Shown here: in pieces, positions 45,995 to 57,028 of the stretch
Layout: the number at the start of each line of letters is the position of its first letter
How positions within the stretch are numbered: position 1 is the stretch's first letter
NCBI GenBank assembly: GCA_947683625.1
Contig: CANTUR010000126.1
Span: forward strand, 2,852,001 to 2,916,000
Source of the DNA: Mallotus nudiflorus
Taxonomy: Eukaryota; Streptophyta; Magnoliopsida; Malpighiales; Euphorbiaceae
Direction: 5' to 3'
Length of the DNA: 64,000 nt
The notes under the pieces: generated by a model
Database searches by the model: none
Seen by the model: only the letters and a program-made list of their open reading frames with translations
Told to the model about the DNA's origin: nothing
Translations under genes and position numbers: made by a program

Positions 45995-48490
45995 TGTAAC
46001 CCGATATTTATAAATTATTAAATATTTATTTTGAGATATGCAGTGTTAATAAATAACTTAAATTTTTATATATTATTATTATTTTGTGTAATTTAATTTT
46101 AGTGTTGTACATTATTATTTATTTTTCTATTAGTATTATTATTGTGAATAGTATTAATTTATTTTATCATAAATATTTTAATATGTAGTGGAGGAATTAA
46201 TTTGAAAGTGATTATTTATTTAAAAATATTATTGTTAGTATTATTATTATTATCATTATAGTGGTGGTTGGTGGTGGCTCACAATGGCGCTGGCTGTGCT
46301 GCAAGAGAACGGGAGAGAAGAAAAAGAAGAAAAAAAAGAAAAAGGAAGAGAGAGGGAAAAAGAAAAACCCGAAAATTTTTTTAATGCTCTGACCTTTTTT
46401 TTTTAATTAGGAAAAGACAAAATATTATGTGTGTATATATAATTTTTTGAAAAAATAAGGTGAATTTTATGATTTTTATTGAAATTAATGCTAATTAGTG
46501 TTTTTAATATAAATATTAAGCTTTAGCAATGAGAAAGTAAATTTTTACGAATTTATAGTAATTTTGATTAATTTTTGGAAAATATTTAGTATTATGGTAA
46601 TTTTTTGAAAAATTAGTAAATTCGTATTTAATTGAATTTATTGTTAATTAGTGTGTTTTGGATAATTTTTTAATAATAAATAGTATTAGAATAATTTTTA
46701 CAAATTATTTACTATTTTTAGCTAATTAATAATAATTTCTGAAAATATATTCAGATAATAATTTTCTTTATTATTTTATGATTAAAAGGATTTTTAGCTA
46801 TTTTATTATATAATTGTGTAATTTAAATAATAAATTGAACTTTATGTTATTTAATTTTTTATATTTGAAAAATGGAATTTTTACTAATATTATTTATGCT
46901 ATTTGAGATTTTATTAAATTAATTTCAAAATAAATGATCTTTAGTGTTTTTTTATTTAAATAAATGATATTAAGGTATTTTATTAATTTTTATGGATTTT
47001 AGTGATTTTTAATGTTTATTATTAAATTATTGATTTTTGTGTATTTTGGTTCTCGGTTGGACAATTTGTGTAGTTCATAGGCTCAACCCAAGTTGTGCTT
47101 TTATGAATATTGAAGTGTATTTGCATGCAGGATTGACTCTATTTTTAGAAGATAGACATCTATTTTACAGAGGAAACTTTGTTGAATTTTTGGTAGAATT
47201 CTCATAAAACATGACTTCGGGTCAATGCTGAGTTTTAATTGTTGGTCCAGTCGTGTCCTAGATTGAGTCATTTCTTAAAATTTCTAGAAGTATAAAATTA
47301 GGATTTCAATTCTAATATTATTATTTATTTATTTTCTATAGTTGCATCGAGATCGAGGCCTACTAGACCAGGTCAGTTTATCTTTTTTAGATGAGAGCAC
47401 AATTGTGAGTTATTATCTTATATATGCATTGCATGTAGAATACATATTTATGAGCATCTATAATTTTTGTAATGTATTTAAAAATGATTTATTTATTAAA
47501 TGATTATATATATATTTGGTATATGTTGGTATATTTATTTAAAAATGGATGCTATCATGTTTAAATTATGCATTTTATTGTTTTTAATAATTATAAGATT
47601 TATTTAAAGGATAGTAGTAGAACGTGCTACCCAGTAGGCTGCACTAGGACTGTGCAGGTATAAGTGCGTAAAATTTTAAGGTTGATATTATGAGATATTT
47701 AATGTGAGATTTAAATAATCAAATATTGTGATTGTGTGAAAGAATGGTGTGGTTGCGTGAGCTCGGTTGACCTAGTGTCTCAGGGCCAATCACACCGACA
47801 ATGAGATTGTGAGGAGTGTGGTTGACTTAGTGTCTTGGGGCCAATCTATTGTCCAAAAATGGTAAAGAAAAATCTTTTGGAATTAAGTGAGCCTGTTGGC
47901 TAATAAGATTTAGTGATCGAGGTTGAGGATATTTTTAGGGTTATGCTCTTATCCTTCACACAAAATTTCTTTTGCATTTACTACTATATAAAAAGTGGAG
48001 TTTTGACATCTGTATGAAATGAATGTATACATATATTATTACACTAATGATTGGTTGTATATGACTTTAGGTTGCATGTATATATATTATAATAATTCAC
48101 TCAGTGAGGTCTGACTCCCCTCAATATTTTTTTCAGGATCTACATCAGAACTCCCCTGTAGTACTATTCATCGATCCCTTTCCTCTCTAGTTGATTTGTG
48201 TAAATACTAAACTATTTTTTTCTTATATTTTAGTAATCACTACAGTAGTAGTGTTATTGTATTAGTAGTATGTTGTATTGTTAGAGATCTTATACCGAAT
48301 ATTGTATGAAGATATTTTTAATATGTTATGATATAAAGAGTTATTTTTATATTAATTAAAGTTTTAATTCTGGCATATTTTTGTATTTTATTTTCATACG
48401 TTTTTATTTTAAGGCTTGCTACAAGTTCTGAATTCGAAAGAATTCCCGTTCTCTAGCGTCGGTTATGACTTCTCAATTTGGGTCGTGACA
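45995..48490 (+). repeat. 3' LTR of gypsy B1, rearranged
   Basis: 2496 bp from TGTAACCCGATATT to GGGTCGTGACA. Compared with the 5' LTR it has one segment inverted (46261-46418) and lacks about 0.5 kb that in the 5' LTR follows that segment. The remainder is collinear: degraded hairpin block near 47147, doubled 'GGGGCC' block 47760-47850, and 'TTCACTCAGTGAGG' near 48095. Confidence 0.93.
46261..46418 (-). repeat. Inverted LTR segment within the B1 3' LTR
   Basis: The reverse complement of this stretch matches 1875-2041 of the 5' LTR: C/T-rich leader-like sequence starting 'GTCTTTTCCTAATT' and ending 'GTGAGCCACC' plus 'ACCACCAC'. The family-B solo LTR at 8108 keeps the 5' LTR orientation, so the 3' LTR is the changed copy. 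Confidence 0.85.
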
Positions 48491-49210
48491 TTGTTGATGA
48501 TCTTAATCATAATTTGCTTTGTATAAGTCAATTATATGATATGGGAAATAAGTTGATTTTCTATCCTAAAAATTGCTTTGTTAGTAGTCTTAATAAAGAC
48601 AAAGTAATTTTTAGTGGTGAAAGAGTAAACAATGTTTATGTTATTGATTTGTACAAAATTGATAACAAAGACATCAAATGCTTAATGTCTATTTCCCATG
48701 ACACATAGACATGACATAGAAGGTTAGGACATGCAAATATTGAGCTTTTGAATAATCTTTGTAAACATAAACTTATGATTGGTTTACCTAAGCTTGAATT
48801 CACTAAGGATAAACCTTGTGATGCTTTTCAAAAGGGAAAATAATCTAAGTCCTCATTTAAGCTAAAAAATGCAGTATCTACTTCTAGACCACTTAAACTT
48901 ATACATATTGATTTGTTTGGACCAACTAGAGTTGCTAGTCTCGGTGGAATGCACTATACATATGTATTAGTTGATGATTACTTTAGATTTACTTGGGTAT
49001 GTTTTCTTGCTCATAAGAATGATGCATTTAAAGCTTTTAAAAATTTTGCAAAAGAGTTAAAAAAAGAAAAAGATTTTTGCATTTCTTCTATTAGAATTGA
49101 TTATAGAACCAAATTTGAAAATGAATATTATAATGAAAATGGTATTTTACATACGCTTTCTTCTCCTAGAGCTCCTTAACAAAATGGCTAGAACAATGCC
49201 TCATGAGTAT
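48491..49210 (+). pseudogene. pol: Copia pre-integrase and integrase core remnant
   Basis: Resumes the copia polyprotein. Open piece 48478-48708 has 'DLNHNLLCISQLYDMGNK'. Then 'HRRLGHAN' and 'DKPCDAFQKGK', where the second zinc Cys is replaced by Phe. Open piece 48913-49179 has 'LVDDYFRFTWV' (Asp kept) and 'RIDYRTKFENEYY' (Asp kept). It ends 'SSPRAP', stop, 'QNG', and the segment with the catalytic Glu (usually ERKNRT) is missing. Not functional. Confidence 0.87.
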
Positions 49211-49740
49211 AACTTGCCTGTATAGTTTTTGGTGGAAGCCGTTAACACATCTTTTTACATTTCAAATCGAGTTTTCAAAAGACCAATTTTGAATAAAACA
49301 TCTTATGAGCTATAGAACAATAGAAAATCCAAAATCTCATATCTAAGAGTATTTGGATGCAAGTGCTTTATATTAAATACCAAGGATAATCTTGGAAAAT
49401 TTAATTCCAAAGTCAATGAAGGAATTTTCCTAGGCTATTATATTTCTAGTAAAACATATAGAGTTTTTAATAAGAGAACTCTGGTAGTTGAAGAGTCAAT
49501 GCATGTTGTATTCGATGAATCAAACTCACTTGATCCTAGAAAGGATGTTTGTAGTGTTGATGATCTTGTAAGTGACAATGAGATTGTAGAAACTCAAGGA
49601 GAAAATGCTAGTAAGCCTTTGGAACTTGAAAGTCCAAATAAGGGGGATAATGAGGAGACATCTTAACCTACCTTGAATGATGAACTTCCAAAAGATTGGC
49701 AATTTACGAAAGCTTATCCTCAAGATCTCATTATAGGTGA
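49211..49740 (+). pseudogene. pol: Copia integrase C-terminus and linker remnant
   Basis: Reads 'EAVNTSFYISNRV', 'KTSYELWNNRKSKISYLRVF'-like sequence (one stop), 'FGCKCFILNTKDNLGKF' and 'EGIFLGYYISSKTYRVFN', characteristic of the region after the copia integrase core. An acidic linker 'DDLVSDNEIVETQGEN' follows. Several in-frame stops. Confidence 0.83.
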
Positions 49741-50758
49741 CACTACAAAAGGGAAACTACTAGATTAAAATTAAAGTGTATTGTTAATTTAGCTTTCATT
49801 TCTTAAATTGAGCTAAAAAATTTTGATGATGCATTAAGTGATGAATTTTAGGTCCTTGCTATATAAGAAGAGTTAAATCAATTTGAGAGAAATAAGGTTT
49901 GGACCTTAGTTCCTAGACTAAAATACCATCCTATTATAAGCACCAAATGGGTGTTTAGAAATAAAATTAATGAACAAGGTGTCATAACTAGGAGCAAAGC
50001 TAAACTAGTAGCTAAAGGTTATAATCAAGAAGAAAGCATTAATTATAATGAAACCTTTACCCCTGTTGTAAGGTTGGAAGCTATTAGAATGCTATTTGTA
50101 TTTTCATCATTCATGGATTTTAAACTTTATCAAATGGATGTTAAAAGTGCATTTATAAATGGTTTCATTAAAGAGGAGGTATATGTTGAGCAACCTCTAA
50201 GTTTTAAAAATTTTGATTCTCCAAATCATGTTTTTAAATTGTCAAAAGCATTATATGGATTGAAACAAGCTCCAAGATAAAAGATTAAGCAACTTCTTAC
50301 TAGAGAAAATGTTCACTAAAGGAAAAGTTAATATAACTCTTTTCATAAAGAAATCCAAGCATGATTTATTAATTATTCAAATATATGTTGATGATATTAT
50401 TTTTAGTACTACTAACCATTGATTATGTGAGGAATTTTCTAAGCTAATGTAAGGGAAATTCGAGATGAGTATAATAGGAGAACTAAAATTATTTCTCGGA
50501 TTACAAATCAAGCAATGCAAAGATGAGATTTTCATTAATCAAACCATATATGCAAGAGACATTCTTAGGAAGTTTGGCATGGATGGAGCTAAGACAAGCA
50601 AAACTACAATGAGCACTACAACCAAACTCAATAAGGATGAGAATGGCAAACTGGTTGATGAAAAGCAATTTAGAGGTATAATTAGATCCCTTCTTTATTT
50701 AACTACTAGTAGACCTTATATTATATTTGCTACTTCCTTATGTGTTAGATTTTAATCA
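49741..50758 (+). pseudogene. pol: Copia reverse transcriptase remnant
   Basis: Open piece 49951-50280 holds 'RSKAKLVAKGYNQEE', 'FTPVVRLEAIRML' and 'QMDVKSAFINGFIKEEVYV' (first catalytic Asp intact), ending 'SKALYGLKQAPR' at a stop. YVDD is intact near 50385 ('IYVDDIIFS'). Open piece 50465-50755 has 'ELKLFLGLQIKQ' and 'IRSLLYLTTSRP'. Several stops and small frame changes separate the pieces. Confidence 0.9.
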
Positions 50759-50776
50759 AGTCCTAGAGAGTCTCAT

Positions 50777-51330
50777 TTGAATGCTATTAAAAGAATTTTC
50801 AAATATCTTTGTGGTATAATGCATTTAGGACTTTGGTATCCTAGGAGTTCTTCCTTTGACTTCATTAGTTATTCTGTTGCGGACTTTGCCGGTAGTTTAC
50901 TAGATAGAAAATACACTTTCGAAACTTATCAAATTTTAGGTAATTGCTTAGTTCTTGATTTAGTAGGAAAAAAGTTTCAGTTAACTTGTCCACTACTAAA
51001 GTAGAATATGTGGCAGCTAATTGTTGTTATGCATAAGTTTTATAGCAAAAACAACAACTTTTGGACTATGACATTGATATTAATCATATTCCCATTAAAT
51101 GTGATAATACAAGTGCTATAAACCTTAGTAAGAATCCCATTTAGCACTCTAGAACTAAACATATAGATGTTAGACATCATTTATTACGTGATCCTATGCA
51201 AAACTGTGATATTTTTTGAATTTTTTAATGCTAATCATCAATTAACTGACTTTTTTACTAATCCTCTTTGTAAGGAAAGAATGAATTTTATTAATTATGA
51301 GATTGGTATGATTAATGGTTCCAGTGTGTT
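50777..51330 (+). pseudogene. pol: Copia RNase H remnant
   Basis: Open piece 50777-51004 gives 'AIKRIFKYLCGIMHLGLWY' and 'SYSVADFAGSLLDRK', where the first Asp of the usual SDAD is Val. The later part is in other frames: 'RTKHIDVRHH' near 51150 and 'LTDFFTNPLCKERMNF' near 51245, typical of the copia polyprotein end. Confidence 0.86.
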
Positions 51331-53051
51331 TTGATTTTATACCATATTGATTAATGGTTGAATTATTTTCATGTGAAATCATGTTGTGCTTATTAATTTT
51401 TTTGGTTATTAATTTTGATTTTGATCTTAACAATTAATTTTTTTTGCTAGTTAATATTTAATTATTGAGTTAAATTCAATTAATTAATTATTTTATTTTA
51501 ATAAAATTATTCCCTCTTTCCTCCTCCTTAACAAGACTAATTATTTTCTTTATATTTTTGTGTGTTTTTTTGTCAATTTCTGTTTGATTTATTTTCAGTA
51601 TTCGGTATCTAAGTTTTGAGCTGATAATTTGTTTTTATGAATATTTTATGTCAATTTAGGTTCGACTTATTTTCCGGATATAAGTTATGAGCTATTCGTT
51701 TTATGTTGTCTACAATTGATATCTTAATATGATTGTAACTTTATCCTTTTAATGCAATTGTTTTTTAATGATTTTTTAGATTTTTAACAAAAGGGAAAAA
51801 TATTTGAGTTTGTTTAATTTATTATTGATTGTGTTTATGCATGAATTGTTTTTTATTGTGTCTATACATGCAAAATTCATGTTTAATTTATTCATGTATA
51901 AATTCTTTTTAGGAATAGTTTTGATCTTTGATAAGGCATGAATATTTTTTTTAAGATTTGGTCTATCTTTACTTTTGACAAAGGGGAAGAAATAATTGAG
52001 TTTGCAAGAGTATTTAGTTAACATCTTTAAAGGGAGAGAATTTTTTTTTCAAAGATGTGTTTATGTTAGTGACATAACTATGTGATAGTGTGTCCTTAAT
52101 ATTAATTTTTTTAATCCAAACCTTATTATTATTTTTTTAATTGGAAATAGAGGAGAAAATTATTTAAATTTATTTACATAAATTTTTTATGTATGCATAG
52201 TAACATTGTAAGTGTGACTAGTTTTGTCATATAATATATGTAATAAAAGGTCTTGTTTTGCTTACTTTGTTTAAGTATGACATAGATTTTATAAAGATTT
52301 TGTGTATCTTTATTTTTATTGTTTTAGTTCTTAATCTTATATTCCCTCTAAATTTTTTTTCCCTTTAGGTTAATTTCCCTTTTTATCTCTCTCTTTTATT
52401 TTTTTCTTTGACAAAGAGGGAGAAGAAGCTATGTGATAAATTATGCTTAGTGTTTGTGTTTGTGATATGCTACATCCCACATGATCATTTATAGTTAGCT
52501 AGCTAAGCTCTATATGATCATATGAGGTTTTACTATGTACTCTTTTTATGATGCATTGTATGAATATATGTTTGAAATTATTTCCTTCATATTGCCAAAC
52601 ATTTTTATTATGTTTTTAACACATTTGTTATGTTAGGCCATAATTCTCTCATGATATATTTTTTATTTTTGTCATGGAGAATAAATTTTAAATTAAATTT
52701 ATATTTCTTATCATGTTTACAAAAAGGAGAAATAAAGAAATGTATTTTCATATAAAGGATAAAATTTTTTTATGACTATCTTTCAAATTGGTATTATTTT
52801 TTAAAACCATCTCCTTTATAATTATTTAATATTTTTTTCAATTTCTTTAAATCCTTATATATGCTCTGTTGATTCTTCCATGCTTTGGTACATGATATTG
52901 ATTTTATGCATATATTAAGGGGGGAGCAATTTATTGCATCTATTTATTTTGAAAGGGGGAGCTATTTTAATTTAACATGCTTATACACATTATTTATTTT
53001 TGACACACACACACACATTATTTATTATCTTTTCAAATTGGTTGTTAACGC
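51331..53051 (+). other. Copia long 3' non-coding region with several polypurine tracts
   Basis: 1.7 kb, AT-rich, no convincing ORF or env-like gene. PPT-like purine runs recur near 51788 (ACAAAAGGGAAAAA), 51978 (ACAAAGGGGAAGAA), 52410 (ACAAAGAGGGAGAAGAAG), 52720 (ACAAAAAGGAGAAA), 52917 (AAGGGGGGAG) and 52952 (AAAGGGGGAG). Several tracts before the 3' LTR are a reported Sirevirus trait. Confidence 0.75.
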
Positions 53052-53066
53052 CAAAAAGGGGGAGAT
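53052..53066 (+). other. Functional polypurine tract of the outer copia element
   Basis: CAAAAAGGGGGAGAT immediately before the 3' LTR start TGTTGACC at 53067. Confidence 0.92.
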
Positions 53067-54647
53067 TGTTGACCATTTGCATGATCAAACTCCTAATTTT
53101 GGACTTTGACAAACAATTTTGATTTGAATGATTTCAACTAAGTGTCTAGGAATTAAGCTATCATGAAGTTTAATTGTTAAATGATTGGAAACAATAAAAT
53201 ATTTCTTAAAAGAGTATAAATATGCATTTCAATGAAATATCTAAATTTATGCAAATCCACAATCTTTAATAAATAATTATATACCAAAAATATATATTTT
53301 TGGATATATAGTGATTTGCTTACGACTTGCCTCACAACTTGGATTGATAAGTATGCTTTTGAGCTAATTCGATCTTTGAGATTTAAGGAGGCTTTTTGTT
53401 ATCCTTAGAGCTTTATAATGAGAAAATGATCTTCACCACTTTTGAAGCAGACATCTTAAGCTTTCTTAATTGAGCTTACTTGTGAAAATTCGAGCTAATT
53501 TGTGTATAAAAATCTTGATTCGAAGTCAACATATGCATCTTTCATTTTAGGTTGCGCAGCTCTTAGTATTTCAGTAATATCTTAAGCTAAAGATGTTCAA
53601 TTGAAGTGATTTAAAATGATATGGAAAGATGAGGCAATTATTTATAACTTTTATGAAGAAAGTTAAGGCTGATTCGATCATCTTCAGTCTCAGAAAGATA
53701 TCATAAAGCACTATTTTAATCAGACTCAATACAGGGACTAAATTGCACAAAAAGTGAAAATCCTATCATGGTCCTGACTAGGAACAAGGCAGACCAATTT
53801 TTGCAAAACTTCAATTTTTGGAAGAATTGATTATGGTCCAATGTCTCGACCCGGATAATGCTAGGGACAATAATATCCTAACCGGGACATTAATATCTTG
53901 ACTGGGATCAATGCAAAAATTCAAATACAATAGCTCATAATGGCTATTCAATGCTCATCCTGACTGAGACTGACGATATCCCAACAGGACTTGACAAATT
54001 ACAACTCAAAATTTCAAATTTCATTTAAATGGACTTTGATTTTATTGGGAACAAAATCATTGCTTCCAATGATTGCTCAAGTATAAATATAACCTTTGAA
54101 GATTATTTTAAGGTTAAGAAACTTGTTTATTTATTCTATACTTTCAAGCATTCAATTAAGCTCTCTAAACTCTTTCAAAATTCATTTTATTATTGTATGC
54201 TCTTATGAGAGTTAGTGAGTGTTAGAATAGAAATTCTTATTCTTCTATTTTTTAGGGTTAAGAACATGGGAAGTGAGATTCTATTCTAAAGGAATTGGTT
54301 TAAGTGTTTAGCCATTAAAACACTTAGGAATTCGATTTTAGTGTGAGCCTTGAAAACACTTATGAATTGGTTTTTGAGTAAGCCTTGAAAACTCAAGTTG
54401 TAAGGTTTGAGTTGAGCCTAAAACTTAAGTTGTAAAAATCAATCTAGGAAAATAGATTGTGGTGATTCAAAATCCTAACTCGGGGATAGGTTAAGTGGAG
54501 ACATAAGATTTTTGAGAATTCAAACTCCTTAAATTCATGTGTTTATCATTTTTCCTTCTCAAATTTTTTTTAATTTTTGTTAAAAGTTTTTTAATTTCTT
54601 ATTATTATTCGATAGTCCTATTCACCCCCTCTCTAAGACTCTTTTAA
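53067..54647 (+). repeat. 3' LTR of the outer copia element
   Basis: About 1581 bp, starting TGTTGACCATTTGCATG and ending 'GACTCTTTTAA', where the related solo LTR ends TTTTCA. A TATAAATA box is at 54082-54089. It shares ends with the solo LTR at 27036 and its middle with 1-305. Confidence 0.92.
53771..53990 (+). promoter_or_regulatory. Cluster of imperfect palindromic motifs upstream of the copia LTR TATA box
   Basis: At least six variants of TCCTGACTGGGAC-type sequence: near 53772 (TCCTGACTAGGAAC), 53843 (TCTCGACCCGGATA), 53876 (TCCTAACCGGGACA), 53896 (TCTTGACTGGGATC), 53958 (TCCTGACTGAGAC) and 53978 (TCCCAACAGGAC). They lie about 90-310 bases before TATAAATA. Repeated palindromes before the TATA box have been reported for Sirevirus LTRs; a regulatory role is inferred. 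Confidence 0.6.
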
Positions 54648-54828
54648 TACACAAGTTGGAAAAAAAGACATGAATGACATACCCATGTGGAAAGTCATTC
54701 ACATATAAATAAATATATATATACACACACACACACAAATGATTATTGGCGTGGGCCTGCTAAGGAAGTGAGTAATAAAAAAAGAGGGTAGGGTTGTGTT
54801 TTTACCAAAAAATCACATAAAAATGAAA

Positions 54829-54856
54829 TTGCCCCCATGAATTATGGGGGGCAACT
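54829..54856. other. Short hairpin
   Basis: TTGCCCCCAT and ATGGGGGGCAA flank a loop of about 5 bases (one extra G in the right arm). Confidence 0.65.
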
Positions 54857-54904
54857 TCATCTAAACATTAAAAAAAATAAAATAATGCAGACCACAGGTA
54901 AATT

Positions 54905-55140
54905 TAGGGGTGTAACCGAGTTGAGTATTGGCCAAGCTCAGGTTAGAAAGATTAAGCTTGAGCTTGGTTACATTTTTCAAATTTGAGGTTGAGCTTAGCT
55001 CAAGCTTATTCATTTATTACTCGAACTCGCTTGGGAAGGACTCATTTATGATGAGCTTAAGCTCACTCGTGAGAGAGCTCATTTAAAGAGCTCGGTTAGT
55101 GGCCATTTATGAGCTTGTGAGCAAGTAACGAATCAAATTC
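54905..55140 (+). repeat. Possible terminus of a hAT-like DNA transposon
   Basis: TAGGGGTGTAACCGAG followed by repeated AGCTTGAGCT/GAGCTC-type sequence resembles the ends of some plant hAT elements. I found no matching inverted terminus, TSD or transposase, so this is only a lead. Confidence 0.3.
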
Positions 55141-57028
55141 AAAAAAAAATCTTACAAAATAATTGAAATTCTACAAATCTAATACACAACCAAACACATT
55201 TAAGGAAAATGTTCATCTAAAATAGTAAACATAAAAATAAATTTCAAAATGAAATAAGACAATAAAAATTCAATTTAGCTTCATTCAAGTTCAAGAGTTC
55301 AAAATATCCATCATTCATTTATAGGGAAAATTTGTTGAGTTTGTGCATCAAGTCTCTATGTTATCCAGTTGTCCAAAAAATGGAAACAAAAAAGATAAAG
55401 AGATAAACATATATAATAAAATTTCTTAAGTCATCATAATCACATAGATTGACTATACGTCTCTATTTTATATGAATATTGGTATGATTGCGGAAAAAAA
55501 ATAATTATAAAGGACATGGTAAAAGAAAACATATAGAGGAGGTACAGGGAAAGGTTGTTACCACCAAATATAAAGATCACTTGGTTAGGATCAAACAAAT
55601 AAAAAACTCAACCTGCATCCACCAATTTGTTTTTAGAATTCAACTTTATATTCAAAATTCAAGATCACATAAAGACAAAGATAAAACCTTTATATAATCA
55701 ACTTCAAGTGAGAGGTATTTTAACCTCTTTGATGTCCTTTTGATCCTAAAAAAAGTGCAACAAATATCCAAAAAAAAAATCAGTAGCTAAAATATATATA
55801 AAAAAAATTAAAATAAATATAAGATTTAAAGTTTGTGATATTAGCATAAATGGGATAGTTCTTAATAAATCAGCATATATATTAAGTAAATACAATCAAA
55901 ACATAAAATGGGATAGTGTAAGAATCACAGTGGATGAAAAACTACATAAATGCACTAACCTGAATGAATAACCAAGATGGGATAGAGTGAGATTTCAGCA
56001 GTTCAAAATTTGGCAGGGGACGTGTGAAGAAGAGAGAAGGGCTTAATGGGGTGAACGCCTTGAGAGAATTTGTTCAATAGAGAAATCGGAGCATTAAAGT
56101 GAAAGTGTAGATGGATTAATCAAACCAGTTGACTATTTAGTAGAGGAAATAGGATCTTCCTATGCAACAAAAAAGAATAAAAAACATATGTTTAAACAAA
56201 AGATTTATATTAAGAACACAAACTGAACCTATTAGCTTTTAAACTAACATCACATTTTAGTAATTGAAGAAAAGTAAAAGGGCTTCAAAGTATTATTAAA
56301 AGAAAAATGCAAGCAACATAAAAAATCAATAGCTACAAGTAAAATAAAAATATTCACTGCATCAATTAAATATGGTCAATATAAAAGCAAACTAGTTTAA
56401 AAACCTAAAACAAGCACCAAGGGTAGTGGTAATCTAAAAGACCAAACTAATCAAATTTTATAAAGAAAAAATAAACTTGAAGCAACATTTATTTTCATTT
56501 CTTCTCTCCCAGCAGTTTCTTAATAGCCAAACATACCTCAAGCAAAAAATTTTTTTAAAAAAAGGTCAAAATTGCAAGAAAGCATAACAAACAATTAAAA
56601 CATTAATAAATCGTAAAAAAAAAGAAAAATAGGAAAATAAAATACAAATTAAAAGTAGAAACAATAGTAAGCAAAAAAAGGAGAAAATACCACAACAAAG
56701 AATAAGAAGAAGAACGTGCTCCTTTGAACAAGCTTTAGCTTAATGCAAGTTGACATAAGAAAGTGGACGGTGATGATGGTGATGACGATGACAGATAATA
56801 GTGGACGATGATAATTTTGATGGTGATGGTAGTAAATAAAGGCTGGTTAGTAGAAGGAGAGGAAGGATGGCTGGGTGAGGGTAAGGAAGGATGTCGAGGT
56901 GGAGGAAGGACAGTTGGTGGAGGAAGGATGAGTGGCTAGTTGGCTAGACGACAAGCAGATGAGGGTGAGGAAGGAGGGTAAGGGGCGGCAATTGCTAAAA
57001 TCATTTTGAGAGAAAGGAATTAGGTTTA

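Larger units (their letters stand above)
1589..48490 (+). mobile_element. Ty3/gypsy element B1 inserted in the copia protease region; host of six later insertions
   Basis: LTRs starting TGTAACCCGATATT (45995; degraded TATAACCCG near 1592) and ending GTCGTGACA bound a PBS (7861), fragments of gag, protease, RT, RNase H and integrase in order on the + strand, and a PPT (45977). The flanks carry 'ttgtt' on both sides (1584-1588 and 48491-48495). Two or three unexplained bases sit between the left copy and the LTR, so the left edge is uncertain. Removing the six inserted units leaves about 10.5 kb, normal for a long-LTR chromovirus. All coding parts contain stops. Confidence 0.9.
1..54647 (+). 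mobile_element. Ty1/copia retrotransposon (Sirevirus-like), outermost host element, split and 5'-truncated
   Basis: In order I see a partial 5' LTR (1 to about 305), a gag remnant, a CCHC zinc knuckle, protease, then a foreign block of about 46.9 kb. After it come pre-integrase, integrase, reverse transcriptase, RNase H, a long non-coding 3' region with several polypurine tracts, and a 3' LTR (53067-54647). Protease sequence stops near 1588 and the next conserved residues of the same polyprotein resume at 48491, so this was one element before the gypsy insertion. The several PPT-like tracts and long 3' region fit Sireviruses (SIRE/Maximus). The left LTR end lies outside the window, so the element's own TSD cannot be checked. 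Confidence 0.88.
54648..57028. other. Unclassified AT-rich sequence between copia LTR and solo LTR B
   Basis: 2.4 kb with no recognisable gene. It holds an (AC)n run (54721-54736), a short hairpin (54829-54856), a possible hAT-like end (54905), A-rich stretches, and a GA/GATG-rich segment (56755-56960) whose antisense ORF (56847-57041) is low-complexity Ser/Pro/Thr sequence. The ORF at 55488-55697 shows no motif. Probably old mobile-element debris or flanking DNA. Confidence 0.5.

Noticed and set aside
51331..53051. Env-like gene expected in some Sireviruses
   Set aside because: No ORF over about 80 codons and no signal or membrane pattern that holds up; only short AT-rich frames.
54905..57028. 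Complete hAT transposon
   Set aside because: Only one possible terminus seen; no matching inverted end, 8-bp TSD or transposase sequence.
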